Part shown: positions 26,401 to 33,744 of the stretch, in pieces
Layout: each line of letters begins with the position of its first letter
How positions within the stretch are numbered: position 1 is the first letter of the stretch
Assembly (NCBI GenBank): GCA_964370755.1
Contig: CAYJKL010000006.1
Coordinates: 1-48,548 of the forward strand
DNA length: 48,548 nucleotides
Direction: 5' to 3'
From: CAKOSP01 sp964370755
GTDB lineage: Bacteria > Bacillota_I > Bacilli_A > RF39 > UBA660
Program-made: the position numbers and the translations under genes
The notes under the pieces: generated by a model
Seen by the model: the letters and a program-made list of their open reading frames with translations, nothing else
Told to the model about the DNA's origin: nothing
Database searches by the model: none

Positions 26401-26536
26401 AAGAAATACTAACGATAAAGAATATATAAAACAGTTAAATGGGTATAAAGAATATATTGAAAAAATAACTAATTTGCCTTGTGAAATTTATTTGTATTCG
26501 CTTATTGAAGGTAAACTGGATTATATTTTAGATTAA
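23432..26536 (+). CDS. addA: AddA-type helicase-nuclease subunit
   Basis: UvrD-like superfamily 1 helicase fused to a nuclease, partner of AddB. The 1034-aa protein has FTKEQQEAID (Q motif), Walker A SAGAGSGKTA at ~22-31, LTFTNAAAAEM (Ia), ILIDEYQDTSDIQ (Walker B), VGDIKQSIYRFR (III), SLMTIHKSKGLEFPI (V) and LLYVALTRAKEKM (VI). The C-terminal nuclease shows GLYFHSILEN, GIIDLLLEKD and VIIDYKLRN with the catalytic D and K. It is shorter than B. subtilis AddA (about 1230 aa) but all motifs are intact. SD AAGGAGG immediately after the addB stop; the two genes form an operon. Confidence 0.95.
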   Translation: MPRFTKEQQEAIDKEGTNILVSAGAGSGKTAVLSQRVLRKVKEGVSVDDLLVLTFTNAAAAEMKERIRDLIKEEGNLEDQVLKVDSAYITTFDAFTLSLVKKYHYLKDLPKNINICDASILSLKKEEILEGILEDLYKEKSDIFVRFIKTFFVKDDRALFDFLLSLQKSLDLIYERDKFLEGYEENYFGINKLKELESEYFDFIKKIHNDIKMFYDDVLRADEEYAFKISINSLIESTTYENIKKYLCVELPRLPRGASEELKYAKENLKEAIKTLEKYTVYDSLEDYVNEYLSTKDFVMCLLDTAKKFDDEVKKMKLDENIFDFLDIEKFAIDILRENDEVREFYKDKFNEILIDEYQDTSDIQEYFTNLISKNNVYMVGDIKQSIYRFRNANPDIFKDKFLSYGELVGGVRIDLNKNFRSREEVLTDINLMFDYIMDVPIGGANYRDEHRLVFGNTSYNEDFANGQNNNFEVLNYNLEKEYEFPKEDVEIFKIAEDIKGKVESGYIVFDKEAKCNRPATYSDFAILLDRGTSFFHYKKIFEFLNVPLSILKDESIKSAELIKIIKNIFLLISKISKKEYDKEFKYVYVSVSRSFLINNNDDIIYETVVNNKFYETSLFKICQDISDDITTKTIYEIIVDVIDKFNVYEKIISIKNVDSNNVILEYLVNVAKGVSNLYNVDEFINYFDNIINGKLDLKYEYKKEDEDGVSLMTIHKSKGLEFPICYFAGLDKPFNIRELSDRFLFSNKYGIILPVRSEYLKNTFVKDLYVNSYILDEISEKLRLLYVALTRAKEKMIFVMSIKNEKDYGLVSGVVNNNDRMKYRSFASVLESINKVILPYSSNIDLENLYITNDYKFSVKKDISANINLQNEKINVKEDKTLFETTLKKSFSKSTTKLIDKKSKKYIEEGLYFHSILENLDFKNPNFDNIKDNYRNIISKFLRLDILKSYKKVYKEYEFIYFKDNNEMHGIIDLLLEKDDKFVIIDYKLRNTNDKEYIKQLNGYKEYIEKITNLPCEIYLYSLIEGKLDYILD

Positions 26537-26559
26537 TCAAGAGTAATTCTTGATTTTTT
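26535..26559 (+). terminator. addA terminator
   Basis: AATCAAGA (26535-26542) pairs with TCTTGATT (26548-26555), loop GTAAT, then T-tract. Confidence 0.85.
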
Positions 26560-26578
26560 TTGGTGATTTTGGTAATAT
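26550..26578 (+). promoter_or_regulatory. Promoter embedded in the addA terminator
   Basis: TTGATT (26550-26555) lies in the right arm of the terminator, 17 nt, then TAATAT (26573-26578) with an extended TG (26570-26571). Confidence 0.55.
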
Positions 26579-26597
26579 TGTTACAAGGTGATTATAG

Positions 26598-28037
26598 ATG
26601 AATACGAAACAGCAAATACAAAATTTTTTACATAATTTGACTACACTTAGTAGCAATGGACTTAATTTAAATAGTGAAATGGTTTATGATTATTTAGTTG
26701 GCTTTGATAAAGGTTTGTATTTAAATGTGTTGCCAAGTAATACTGATAAAGGTTACTTGAATGAGTTAAATCATTTTGATTTGGAAAAAGATAAGATATC
26801 TGAAATTAGTAATAATTTACATAGTCAGTTCATGAGAAAAAAATTTAAAAATATGTTTTCAAAAAATAAAGTTTATGTAGATAACACATTGAAAAAAAGT
26901 TATACTTATTTTATATACGGAAATGTTGGAGTTGAAAATTCTTTGAAACTTTATATTAATTTAAAAGTTAATAAGAATACTGAAACTAGTATTTTTAAAA
27001 TTATTAATTTTATGGAAAAAGAAAAAATATGTAATCAATCTAAAATGTCTATGATAAATAGATTGGATTTTTTTGTAGTTAGAGTTAATAGTGAGAATGA
27101 TTTAAATAAGGTAGCTGAGTTTATAAATGAAAATATTTCACAGAGTGACTTAAATGAACTTAATCCTTTTGTAAAAAAAGAGGAGAAAGTCGGGTTAGCT
27201 AAAGATAGTCATTTAAGTTATAATAATGAAATTGCAATTTTAATAGCGCAATTTATTAATTTAAGAAAGATTCAAAAACTTGATATTCTTCCTCTTAATA
27301 AAATAGATTTGTATTTTGCTAAATTTGTAAGTGAGCATAAATTTAATTCTAAAACTGATGAGATAAATAGATTGTTGTTCTCGTGTATAACTAATGAAAA
27401 AAATTTCTTTGAGGTTTTAAATTCTAATAATTTTCTAGGATTAGAAGAAGTAAATAGTGCAATTGATGATTATGAAAAAGCAAAAATTGATGCAAAAGAA
27501 ATTAAAGAAAAGTGTGAGATGGATAGTTTGATTAGGGCTATTGAACTTACTAATTTTAAATATTATAAAAAAGGTTATGTTGTTAGACCATTTTTTAAAT
27601 TGTTGTTTGAACATGATATTATGGGGTTTTCTTGTTATTGTGGGGCTAGAGATTTAGTTGAAAATATTGATATAAAAAATATTGTTAATATTTTAAGTGA
27701 ACAAGATACTGGAGATACTTTAGAAAATAAAGTAATTAAATTTGAAGACGGTATTATATCTAATTTTTTTGCAGATGCTACTAAATATAATGAACAAAAG
27801 ATAGTACTTTTAAAGGATGCGTTTTCGAAAGTTTTGGAAGATAAAGGTTATAATTATTTAGTGGAAGCTATCATGGATTTTAATAATCTAGGAGATGTTA
27901 GTAAATTTGATAAGGAACACCAAAGTATGCTTAAAAGTCATATTGAACCTCAAGATTTACTTAGCGTTTTAAGTGATTTAAATCAGGAAGCGATAAATGA
28001 ATTTTTAAATAAACATGATGAAATTACTAGAAATTAG
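26598..28037 (+). CDS. Hypothetical cytoplasmic protein, 479 aa
   Basis: I do not recognise this protein. It has no signal peptide, no membrane helix, few cysteines and a charged Lys/Asn/Asp/Glu-rich composition like other proteins of this genome. Visible segments include YTYFIYGNVGVENSLKLYIN, a two-strand beta-like core around residues 112-140, and long helical stretches in the second half (EKAKIDAKEIKEKCEMD). The final third ends with FLNKHDEITRN. SD AAGGTGAT before the ATG and a proper promoter indicate it is expressed. It sits alone between addAB and sufSU with no shared operon. Confidence 0.8.
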   Translation: MNTKQQIQNFLHNLTTLSSNGLNLNSEMVYDYLVGFDKGLYLNVLPSNTDKGYLNELNHFDLEKDKISEISNNLHSQFMRKKFKNMFSKNKVYVDNTLKKSYTYFIYGNVGVENSLKLYINLKVNKNTETSIFKIINFMEKEKICNQSKMSMINRLDFFVVRVNSENDLNKVAEFINENISQSDLNELNPFVKKEEKVGLAKDSHLSYNNEIAILIAQFINLRKIQKLDILPLNKIDLYFAKFVSEHKFNSKTDEINRLLFSCITNEKNFFEVLNSNNFLGLEEVNSAIDDYEKAKIDAKEIKEKCEMDSLIRAIELTNFKYYKKGYVVRPFFKLLFEHDIMGFSCYCGARDLVENIDIKNIVNILSEQDTGDTLENKVIKFEDGIISNFFADATKYNEQKIVLLKDAFSKVLEDKGYNYLVEAIMDFNNLGDVSKFDKEHQSMLKSHIEPQDLLSVLSDLNQEAINEFLNKHDEITRN

Positions 28038-28047
28038 TTTTTAACTT

Positions 28048-28075
28048 TTGAAAATGTTTATTTTTGTGATATAAT
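28048..28075 (+). promoter_or_regulatory. Promoter of sufS-sufU
   Basis: TTGAAA (28048-28053), 16 nt, perfect TATAAT (28070-28075) with extended TG (28067-28068). Predicted start about 28082, leaving a 98-nt leader. Confidence 0.7.
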
Positions 28076-28081
28076 AGTTAC

Positions 28082-28179
28082 ATTATTTGATTTTTGGACT
28101 TATTAATTTATTACTATTTAATAAGGAACATATATTAATGTAGGTACTAAAATACTTACTAAAATGAAAGGAGAAAAAT
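28082..28179 (+). promoter_or_regulatory. sufS leader with a start-stop element and hairpin
   Basis: The leader holds AAGGA (28123-28127) followed 10 nt later by ATGTAG (28138-28143), a start codon directly followed by a stop. A hairpin GTAGGTA (28140-28146) with TACTTAC (28153-28159) follows, then the sufS SD AAAGGAG. This may tune translation; it may also be chance. Confidence 0.35.
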
Positions 28180-29376
28180 ATGAATAGAGAAGATTTCCCA
28201 TTACTTTTAAATGATATTATATATTTTGATAATGCTGCTACTAGTTTGAAACCTAAATGTGTTATCGATAAAATTAGTGATTATTATTTAAATTATAGTG
28301 CTAATGCTCATCGTGGTGATTATGACATAAGTTATAAAGTTGATATGGAACTTGAAAGTGCTAGAGATAATTTAAAAGAATTTATCAATGCAAAATCTAG
28401 AGATGAAATTATATTTACTAGTGGTACTACTGAGAGTATAAATTTAGTAGCAAATGGCTTTTTTGAGAAATATTTAGATCAAGGTGATGAAATTTTAATA
28501 ACTGAAAGTGAGCATGCATCAAATGTTCTTCCTTGGTTTAAAGTTGCTGCGAAAACTAATTCTTTAGTTAATTATATAGAACTTGATAGTGATTATCATG
28601 TAACAATTCAAAATGTAATAAATGCTATTACTCCTAAAACTAAAGTTATTGCGCTTGCTCATGTTACGAATGTAATAGGGGATTTAAGACCTATAAAAGA
28701 AATTTGTAAAATAGCACATGAAAAGGATATTTTTGTAGTAGTTGATGGAGCTCAAAGTTTACCTCATATTAGTGTTAATGTAAATGATTTAGATGTAGAT
28801 TTTTATATGGCTTCAGCACACAAAATGTGTGGACCAACTGGAGTAGGTTTTTTATATGGTAAAGAAAACTTACTTGAGGAAATAGAACCAATATTTTTAG
28901 GTGGTGGTATGAATGAATCTTTTGAAAATATAAATGAAGTTTATTATAAAGATTTACCTCATAGACTTGAAGCTGGAACACAAAATATTGCTGGTATTAT
29001 AGGATTTGGTGAAACTATAAAATATTTAAATAGTATAGGAATGGATAAAATAGAGGCCAGAGAAAGAATATTAAGAAAATATTTAGTTGATGGGCTTTTA
29101 AAAATACCTTATATAGATATTATAAATATTGAAGGCGATAGTGCAATAGTGTCAATAAATGTCGACGGAGTATTTGCTCAAGATGTGGCTTATTATTTAA
29201 ATAAATATAATATTTGTGTTAGAGCAGGTAATCACTGTGCTAAAAATTTAAAAAATGCTACTAAAGTGAATAATACACTTAGAATAAGTTTGTATTTTTA
29301 TAATACTGAAAGCGAAATTGATTTGCTTTTAGAATTACTTTCAGATAAAACAAAAATAGAAGATGAGATGCTATGA
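28180..29376 (+). CDS. sufS: Cysteine desulfurase SufS
   Basis: PLP enzyme that takes sulfur from cysteine for Fe-S assembly. The 398-aa protein shows YFDNAATSLKP, YSANAHRGDYDIS, FTSGTTESINLVA, ESEHASNVLPWF, VVDGAQSLPHI, the PLP lysine in ASAHKMCGPTGVG near 215, and RAGNHCAKNL with the persulfide Cys near 353. The short group-II loop and RAGxHCA mark SufS rather than IscS/NifS. Overlaps sufU by 4 bases (ATGA). sufC, sufD and sufB, usually in the same cluster, are absent, so the operon is split or they lie elsewhere. Confidence 0.95.
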   Translation: MNREDFPLLLNDIIYFDNAATSLKPKCVIDKISDYYLNYSANAHRGDYDISYKVDMELESARDNLKEFINAKSRDEIIFTSGTTESINLVANGFFEKYLDQGDEILITESEHASNVLPWFKVAAKTNSLVNYIELDSDYHVTIQNVINAITPKTKVIALAHVTNVIGDLRPIKEICKIAHEKDIFVVVDGAQSLPHISVNVNDLDVDFYMASAHKMCGPTGVGFLYGKENLLEEIEPIFLGGGMNESFENINEVYYKDLPHRLEAGTQNIAGIIGFGETIKYLNSIGMDKIEARERILRKYLVDGLLKIPYIDIINIEGDSAIVSINVDGVFAQDVAYYLNKYNICVRAGNHCAKNLKNATKVNNTLRISLYFYNTESEIDLLLELLSDKTKIEDEML

Positions 29377-29795
29377 TGAGTGTAGATGATAAAAGAAGTT
29401 TAATTCTAAAACATTATAAAGAGCCAGTTAATAAACTAGAGAATTTTAAGGATGGGTATATAAGTGGAAATGCTGATAATGCATCTTGTGTAGATAATAT
29501 AACTGTTAAAGTTTTAGTTAATGATAATAAACTTGAAGATATAACTTTTGATGGAGAGGCGTGTGCTATAAGCATTGCTAGTACATCTATTATGATTGAA
29601 AATTTAATTGGTAAAACTATAGATGAAGCTAATGATTATATTTTAGCATTTGAAAATATGCTAGATGATAAAAAGTATGATAAAGAAATTTTAAAAGATG
29701 CTTATGTATTTGATGAAATGTATAAACAATCTTCTAGAAAAACTTGTGCACTACTTCCATATATAGCCATAAAAAAAGCGATTAATAAAAATTAA
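29373..29795 (+). CDS. sufU: SufU sulfur-transfer/scaffold protein
   Basis: SufU accepts persulfide sulfur from SufS in a Zn-dependent manner. The 140-aa protein starts MMSVDDKRSLILKHYKEPVN and keeps the ligands C39 and D41 (NASCVDN), C64 (GEACAISIAS) and C125 (SRKTCALLPY). The first motif is SCVD where most relatives have xCGD, so the glycine is replaced, a possible effect on metal-site geometry. Either ATG at 29373 or 29376 could be used; the first gives ATGA coupling to sufS. Convergent with the next gene, overlapping its stop by 4 bp inside the terminator. Confidence 0.92.
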   Translation: MMSVDDKRSLILKHYKEPVNKLENFKDGYISGNADNASCVDNITVKVLVNDNKLEDITFDGEACAISIASTSIMIENLIGKTIDEANDYILAFENMLDDKKYDKEILKDAYVFDEMYKQSSRKTCALLPYIAIKKAINKN

Positions 29796-29806
29796 TTGCT
29801 TTTTTT
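29771..29806. terminator. Bidirectional terminator over overlapping stop codons
   Basis: AGCGATTAAT (29777-29786) pairs with ATTAATTGCT (29791-29800) with one G-U, flanked by A7 and T7. Contains the stop codons of both convergent genes. Confidence 0.85.
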
Positions 29807-30697
29807 GTTGTATCTAATATTTAATAATACATCTTCAGAAGGAAACTCAATACCATTATATATTAATGTTTGTGGTGTATGATTTTGTATATAATTTCTG
29901 TTTGTTTTGATAACATCTTCTAAATTTGTAAAATTTTGTAAGTTGAAATATTCATTTAAATTTATTAAACTTAAATAGTGATTTGCAAGAACTTTACCAT
30001 TTATGATTGCATCTTTTTCTAGATATGTCCTTAAATAGTTTGAATTATATATATTAGGTCTTGCGTTTTTAATCTCTATTTCTTTTTGAATCGCTTGATT
30101 AAATTCATCTGTTGGATTTTCTTTAATTAATATTTCTTGATAGTTATGCCATAATTCATGAAATAGTATATAAATGCTTTCTAATGTTTTTTCTTTTTTA
30201 CTTTCATATAAATTACTCATTAATGTATTTGTTAAAAAAAGTTTTTCTTTATAGTAGGCAGCTACTGCATTATTTGGTAATTTTTCTGCAACTGAAATAT
30301 AATTTATATCTGATAGACTGCTTACTAATTCTTTTATTAGTTTTTCAAATAAGTTATATGAAACAATTTTATTATTTGAAAATATTTGTCTTAATATTGC
30401 ATTTATGTAAGTACTTTTATTTAAATTATATGGTAGAAAGTCTAGTTCATTTGAAATAAATGTTTCTTCACTTCTTGATAGTGGTTTTCCGCTATTTATG
30501 TTATTAAGTAGATTGTTTCTGTAAGATATAATTTTATTTATTATTTTATCATTTGAGAAAAAAACATTTATTTCTGGTATATTTGAGTACTTAAAAAATT
30601 CACTGATACATGGCACTATATCAGCATTATTTTCATTGAATTTGTCTTTATAACTATATAAATTTTGTAATAAATCTTTTTTCAAAATCTTCTTCAT
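29792..30697 (-). CDS. Unknown protein with HExxH zincin motif, 301 aa
   Basis: I do not recognise the family. The notable feature is SIYILFHELWHNYQEIL, with HELWH at residues 180-184, the zinc-binding HExxH of metallopeptidases, in a helix preceded by a hydrophobic strand-like stretch. A possible third ligand is E227 in RTYLEKDAIING, 43 residues on, a gluzincin-like spacing. No signal peptide or membrane segment, so it appears cytoplasmic. The N-terminal 130 residues are helical and Asn/Lys-rich. A proteolytic function is inferred from one motif. Upstream is the divergent serS. Confidence 0.75.
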   Translation of the reverse strand: MKKILKKDLLQNLYSYKDKFNENNADIVPCISEFFKYSNIPEINVFFSNDKIINKIISYRNNLLNNINSGKPLSRSEETFISNELDFLPYNLNKSTYINAILRQIFSNNKIVSYNLFEKLIKELVSSLSDINYISVAEKLPNNAVAAYYKEKLFLTNTLMSNLYESKKEKTLESIYILFHELWHNYQEILIKENPTDEFNQAIQKEIEIKNARPNIYNSNYLRTYLEKDAIINGKVLANHYLSLINLNEYFNLQNFTNLEDVIKTNRNYIQNHTPQTLIYNGIEFPSEDVLLNIRYNKKSN

Positions 30698-30771
30698 GTA
30701 TCAATTATATCACAAAAGTAATAAAAATGCTACAGAAAATGTTTTTTGTTGTTTTTTTCTCTTTACTAGTT

Positions 30772-30777
30772 TATAAT
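30772..30777 (+). promoter_or_regulatory. -10 box of serS
   Basis: Perfect TATAAT (30772-30777), predicted start about 30784, short leader with SD GGGTGAAG before the ATG at 30797. No T-box is present. Confidence 0.5.
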
Positions 30778-30796
30778 AAGTGTGGGTGAAGATATT

Positions 30797-32086
30797 ATGA
30801 TAGATATAAAATTAATTAGAGAAAACAAAGAACTTGTAAAGGAAAATATAAGAAAAAAGTTTCAGGAACATAAACTTAAACTTGTTGATGAAGTGTATGA
30901 TCTTGATATAAAATATCGTGAGACTAAAAAAGAGGCTGATGATTTAAAAGCTCTTAAAAATAAGGCTAGTAGTGATATTGGTCAAATGATGAGAAATGGT
31001 GATAAAGAAGCTGCTGAGAAACTAAAAAAAGAAGTTAGTTCTTATGGTGAGAAAATTGAGAAACTTGAAAAAAAGGAAGAAAAACTTGCTAAAGAAATAA
31101 AAGATATTATGCTTATTATTCCAAATATAATGTATGATTCTGTACCAATTGGTAAAGATGATTCTGAAAATGTGGAACTTGAAAAATATGGTGAACCGGT
31201 TGTTCCCTCATTTGAAATTCCTCATCATGCTGATATTTTAGCTAAACTTGGCGGACTTGATAAAGATTCTGCTGGTAGAACTAGTGGTCATGGTTTTTAT
31301 TATTTAATGGGTGATATAGCGAGATTACACTCTGCGATTTTATCATATGCTAGAGATTTTATGATTGATGCAGGATTTACTTATTGTATTCCTCCATTTA
31401 TGATTAGATCTGATGTTGTAACTGGTGTTATTTCTTTTGAAGAAATGGAAGCTATGATGTATAAAATTGAAGATGAAGATCTATACTTAATAGGCACTAG
31501 TGAACATTCTATGATTGGTAAATTTATAAATCAAATGATTAAACCAAGTGAACTTCCTATAGCGCTTACTAGTTATTCTCCTTGTTTTAGAAAAGAAGTT
31601 GGTGCTCATGGTATTGAAGAACGTGGTATTTATAGAGTTCACCAATTTGAAAAACAAGAAATGGTAGTACTATGTAATCCTGAAGATTCTAAATCTTACT
31701 ATGATAAAATGTGGAAACTTACTGTAGACTTTTTTAGAAGTTTAGATGTACCAGTTAGAACGCTTGAATGTTGTTCAGGGGATTTAGCAGATTTAAAAGT
31801 TAAATCTGTTGATATTGAAGGATGGAGTCCTAGAAGAGGAGAGTACTTTGAAGTTGGGTCTTGTTCTAATTTAACAGATGCACAAGCAAGAAGACTTGGT
31901 ATTAGATGTAAGAGTGAAGATGGGAATTACTTTGTTCATACTCTTAATAATACAGTGTTTGCTACTCCTAGAGGATTAATTGCTTTTATAGAAAATAATG
32001 TTAATGAAGATGGAAGTATAAATATTCCAGAAGCTCTTAGAATGTATATGGGCGGAAAAAGTAAGATAGAAGTTACTAGTAAATAG
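30797..32086 (+). CDS. serS: Seryl-tRNA synthetase
   Basis: Charges tRNA-Ser (and tRNA-Sec where present). The ATG at 30797, after SD GGGTGAAG, gives 429 aa beginning MIDIKLIRENKELVKENIRK; an in-frame GTG at 30782 is upstream of the likely SD and rejected. Residues ~30-100 form the two-helix tRNA-binding coiled-coil arm. Class II motifs follow: GHGFYYLMGDIARLHSA, motif 2 region SPCFRKEVGAHG with RGIYRVHQFEKQEM, and motif 3 NTVFATPRGLIAFIENN. TSEHSMIG is the usual TSE loop. Unlike thrS it has no T-box leader. Confidence 0.97.
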   Translation: MIDIKLIRENKELVKENIRKKFQEHKLKLVDEVYDLDIKYRETKKEADDLKALKNKASSDIGQMMRNGDKEAAEKLKKEVSSYGEKIEKLEKKEEKLAKEIKDIMLIIPNIMYDSVPIGKDDSENVELEKYGEPVVPSFEIPHHADILAKLGGLDKDSAGRTSGHGFYYLMGDIARLHSAILSYARDFMIDAGFTYCIPPFMIRSDVVTGVISFEEMEAMMYKIEDEDLYLIGTSEHSMIGKFINQMIKPSELPIALTSYSPCFRKEVGAHGIEERGIYRVHQFEKQEMVVLCNPEDSKSYYDKMWKLTVDFFRSLDVPVRTLECCSGDLADLKVKSVDIEGWSPRRGEYFEVGSCSNLTDAQARRLGIRCKSEDGNYFVHTLNNTVFATPRGLIAFIENNVNEDGSINIPEALRMYMGGKSKIEVTSK

Positions 32087-32099
32087 GGCTTCTTTTTTT
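32070..32099 (+). terminator. Possible serS terminator
   Basis: GAAG near 32070 can pair with CTTC near 32089 around the end of the gene, followed by T7 (32093-32099). The stem is short and the T-tract is the best part. Confidence 0.45.
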
Positions 32100-32145
32100 G
32101 TCGAAAAATGTCATTTTTTGATAAGTTTTGATATCGTTTGTCGAA
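32098..32145 (+). promoter_or_regulatory. Two Spo0A boxes (TTGTCGAA) in direct orientation
   Basis: TTGTCGAA occurs at 32098-32105 and again at 32138-32145, 40 bp apart, about four helical turns. The second ends 4 bp before the -35 of the putative small-RNA promoter. TTGTCGAA is the core Spo0A box of Bacillus. Chance occurrence of one such 8-mer per window is expected, but not two in 48 bp next to a promoter. Confidence 0.6.
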
Positions 32146-32149
32146 AGTG

Positions 32150-32177
32150 TTGAAAGTATTTTTATTTGTAGTAGAAT
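32150..32177 (+). promoter_or_regulatory. Promoter of the intergenic structured RNA
   Basis: TTGAAA (32150-32155), 16 nt, TAGAAT (32172-32177). Predicted start about 32184, immediately before the terminal helix. Confidence 0.6.
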
Positions 32178-32183
32178 ACATCC

Positions 32184-32296
32184 TTGAAAGCGAAGATTAG
32201 GTTATTTTTTATCCTACCAAAATTTAAAATTCATACGAAATATATATCTTACCCAATACATTCGACTTAAAAACCTGCTTCGCTTTCATTTTTTTG
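32184..32296 (+). ncRNA. Candidate structured small RNA, ~110 nt
   Basis: The predicted transcript starts with TGAAAGCGAAG (32185-32195) and ends with its perfect complement CTTCGCTTTCA (32278-32288), followed by T7. Inside, AGGTT (32199-32203) pairs with AACCT (32272-32276), extending the closing stem across a small internal loop. A weaker arm CGAA (32236-32239)/TTCG (32261-32264) lies in the AT-rich interior. There is no SD plus open frame of useful length. It does not show the SRP GGAAG tetraloop context, a T-box, tmRNA or RNase P signatures. Expression and identity are inferred; it might alternatively act as a terminator for a longer leader. Confidence 0.6.
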
Positions 32297-32303
32297 TTTT
32301 TTG

Positions 32304-32312
32304 TGATAAAAT
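32304..32312 (+). promoter_or_regulatory. Extended -10 promoter of miaB
   Basis: TGaTAAAAT (32304-32312); predicted start about 32319; SD TTAGGAGTGA before the ATG at 32335. Confidence 0.55.
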
Positions 32313-32334
32313 AGGTACGTTTAGGAGTGATTTT

Positions 32335-33744
32335 ATGCAAAAACCAGAATTAAATAAAGCAAAAGATAGAACTAAAGTTTCTATTAAATATAAAAAAGCA
32401 GAGGAAAAATTTAATAAAATAGTAGATAATAAGAAATATTTTATTAGAACATATGGTTGTCAAATGAATGTTCATGACTCTGAGCAAATTAAATTTTATT
32501 TAAGCGCTTTAGGGTTTAATGAAACAGAAGAGTTAGATGAAGCTGATGTTGTAATACTTAATACTTGCGCTATAAGAGAGAATGCTAAAGATAAATTATT
32601 TGGTTTTTTATCTAGAGCAAAACATTTGAAGACTACAACTAAGCCTGATTTAGTAATAGTCTTAGCAGGATGTTTAATGCAGGCTCCAGGCGAAGTTGAT
32701 TTAGTTGAAAGTAAACATAAATACGTTGATATTGTTATTGGTACTCATAATATAGATGATTTGCCAAAGTATTTAATAAATAAAAATTTAAAACAAAATA
32801 TTAATGTTTTATCTAATAGTGATTTTATTAATACAGGTATTCCATATAAAAGAGATTCAGATATAGTAGCGTTTGTTAATATAACATTTGGGTGTGATAA
32901 TTTTTGTACGTACTGTATAGTTCCATTTGCAAGAGGAAGAGAAAGATCTAGAGAAAAAGAAGATATTTTAGAAGAAGTTATTAAACTTAAAGAAAAAGGA
33001 TATAAGGAAATTACTTTGCTTGGTCAAAATGTTAATTCTTATGGAAAAGATTTTGATTACGAATATGAATTTAAAGATTTACTTTTAGATGTTGCTAAAA
33101 CAGGTATTGAGCGAATTAGGTTTGTTACAAGTAATCCATGGAATTTTAGTGATGGAGTTATTGATGTAATAAAAAAATATGATAATGTTATGCCTTATGT
33201 GCATTTACCTATGCAGTCTGGAAGTAATAATGTTTTAAAGAAAATGAATCGTAAAAATACTCTTGAAGAATATAAAACGTTGTTTGATAAAATAAAAAAA
33301 GAAGTTCCTGGAGTATCTATTACAACTGATATAATTGTTGGATTTCCTGGTGAGAGTGATGAGGACTTTAAAGATACCCTTGATTTAGTTTCATATTGTA
33401 AATTTGATGGAGCATTTACGTTTATTTATTCTCCTAGAGAAGGGACTATTGCAGCATCTATGGAAGATAATACTGATATGTCTGTGAAAAATGAAAGGTT
33501 ACAAGAACTTAATAAACTTGTTAATAAATATTCACTTGAAAATAACAAAAAATATGATGGGAAAGTAGTTTCAGTACTTGTTATGGGTGTTAGTGAGAAA
33601 GATGAAACTAAGGCTTATGGATATACAGATACTATGAAGCTTGTAAATATTGAAAATGGTACTGATTTTATAGGTGAAATTGTTGATGTTAGAATTATCT
33701 CTGCAAAAAGTTTTAGTTTAGATGGAATAATTGACAAATTATAA
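32335..33744 (+). CDS. miaB: tRNA-2-methylthio-N6-dimethylallyladenosine synthase MiaB
   Basis: Radical SAM methylthiotransferase acting on A37 of tRNAs. The 469-aa protein has a ~30-residue Lys-rich N-terminal extension, then the UPF0004 domain with TYGCQMN (C42), LNTCAIREN and LAGCLMQ giving the three auxiliary-cluster cysteines, the radical SAM motif FGCDNFCTYCIVP near residue 190, the RGRERSR segment, YVHLPMQSGSN and a C-terminal TRAM domain. CQMN and CAIRE distinguish MiaB from MtaB and RimO. It is followed by a separate promoter for the DUF1292 gene. Confidence 0.95.
   Translation: MQKPELNKAKDRTKVSIKYKKAEEKFNKIVDNKKYFIRTYGCQMNVHDSEQIKFYLSALGFNETEELDEADVVILNTCAIRENAKDKLFGFLSRAKHLKTTTKPDLVIVLAGCLMQAPGEVDLVESKHKYVDIVIGTHNIDDLPKYLINKNLKQNINVLSNSDFINTGIPYKRDSDIVAFVNITFGCDNFCTYCIVPFARGRERSREKEDILEEVIKLKEKGYKEITLLGQNVNSYGKDFDYEYEFKDLLLDVAKTGIERIRFVTSNPWNFSDGVIDVIKKYDNVMPYVHLPMQSGSNNVLKKMNRKNTLEEYKTLFDKIKKEVPGVSITTDIIVGFPGESDEDFKDTLDLVSYCKFDGAFTFIYSPREGTIAASMEDNTDMSVKNERLQELNKLVNKYSLENNKKYDGKVVSVLVMGVSEKDETKAYGYTDTMKLVNIENGTDFIGEIVDVRIISAKSFSLDGIIDKL

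Noticed and set aside
30184..30459. 91-aa plus-strand frame opposite the HExxH gene
   Set aside because: Antisense shadow of the minus-strand gene; Phe/Leu/Tyr-rich reading of AT-rich complement without an SD.
30698..30796. T-box upstream of serS
   Set aside because: The space is too short and contains no TGGNACC-type sequence.
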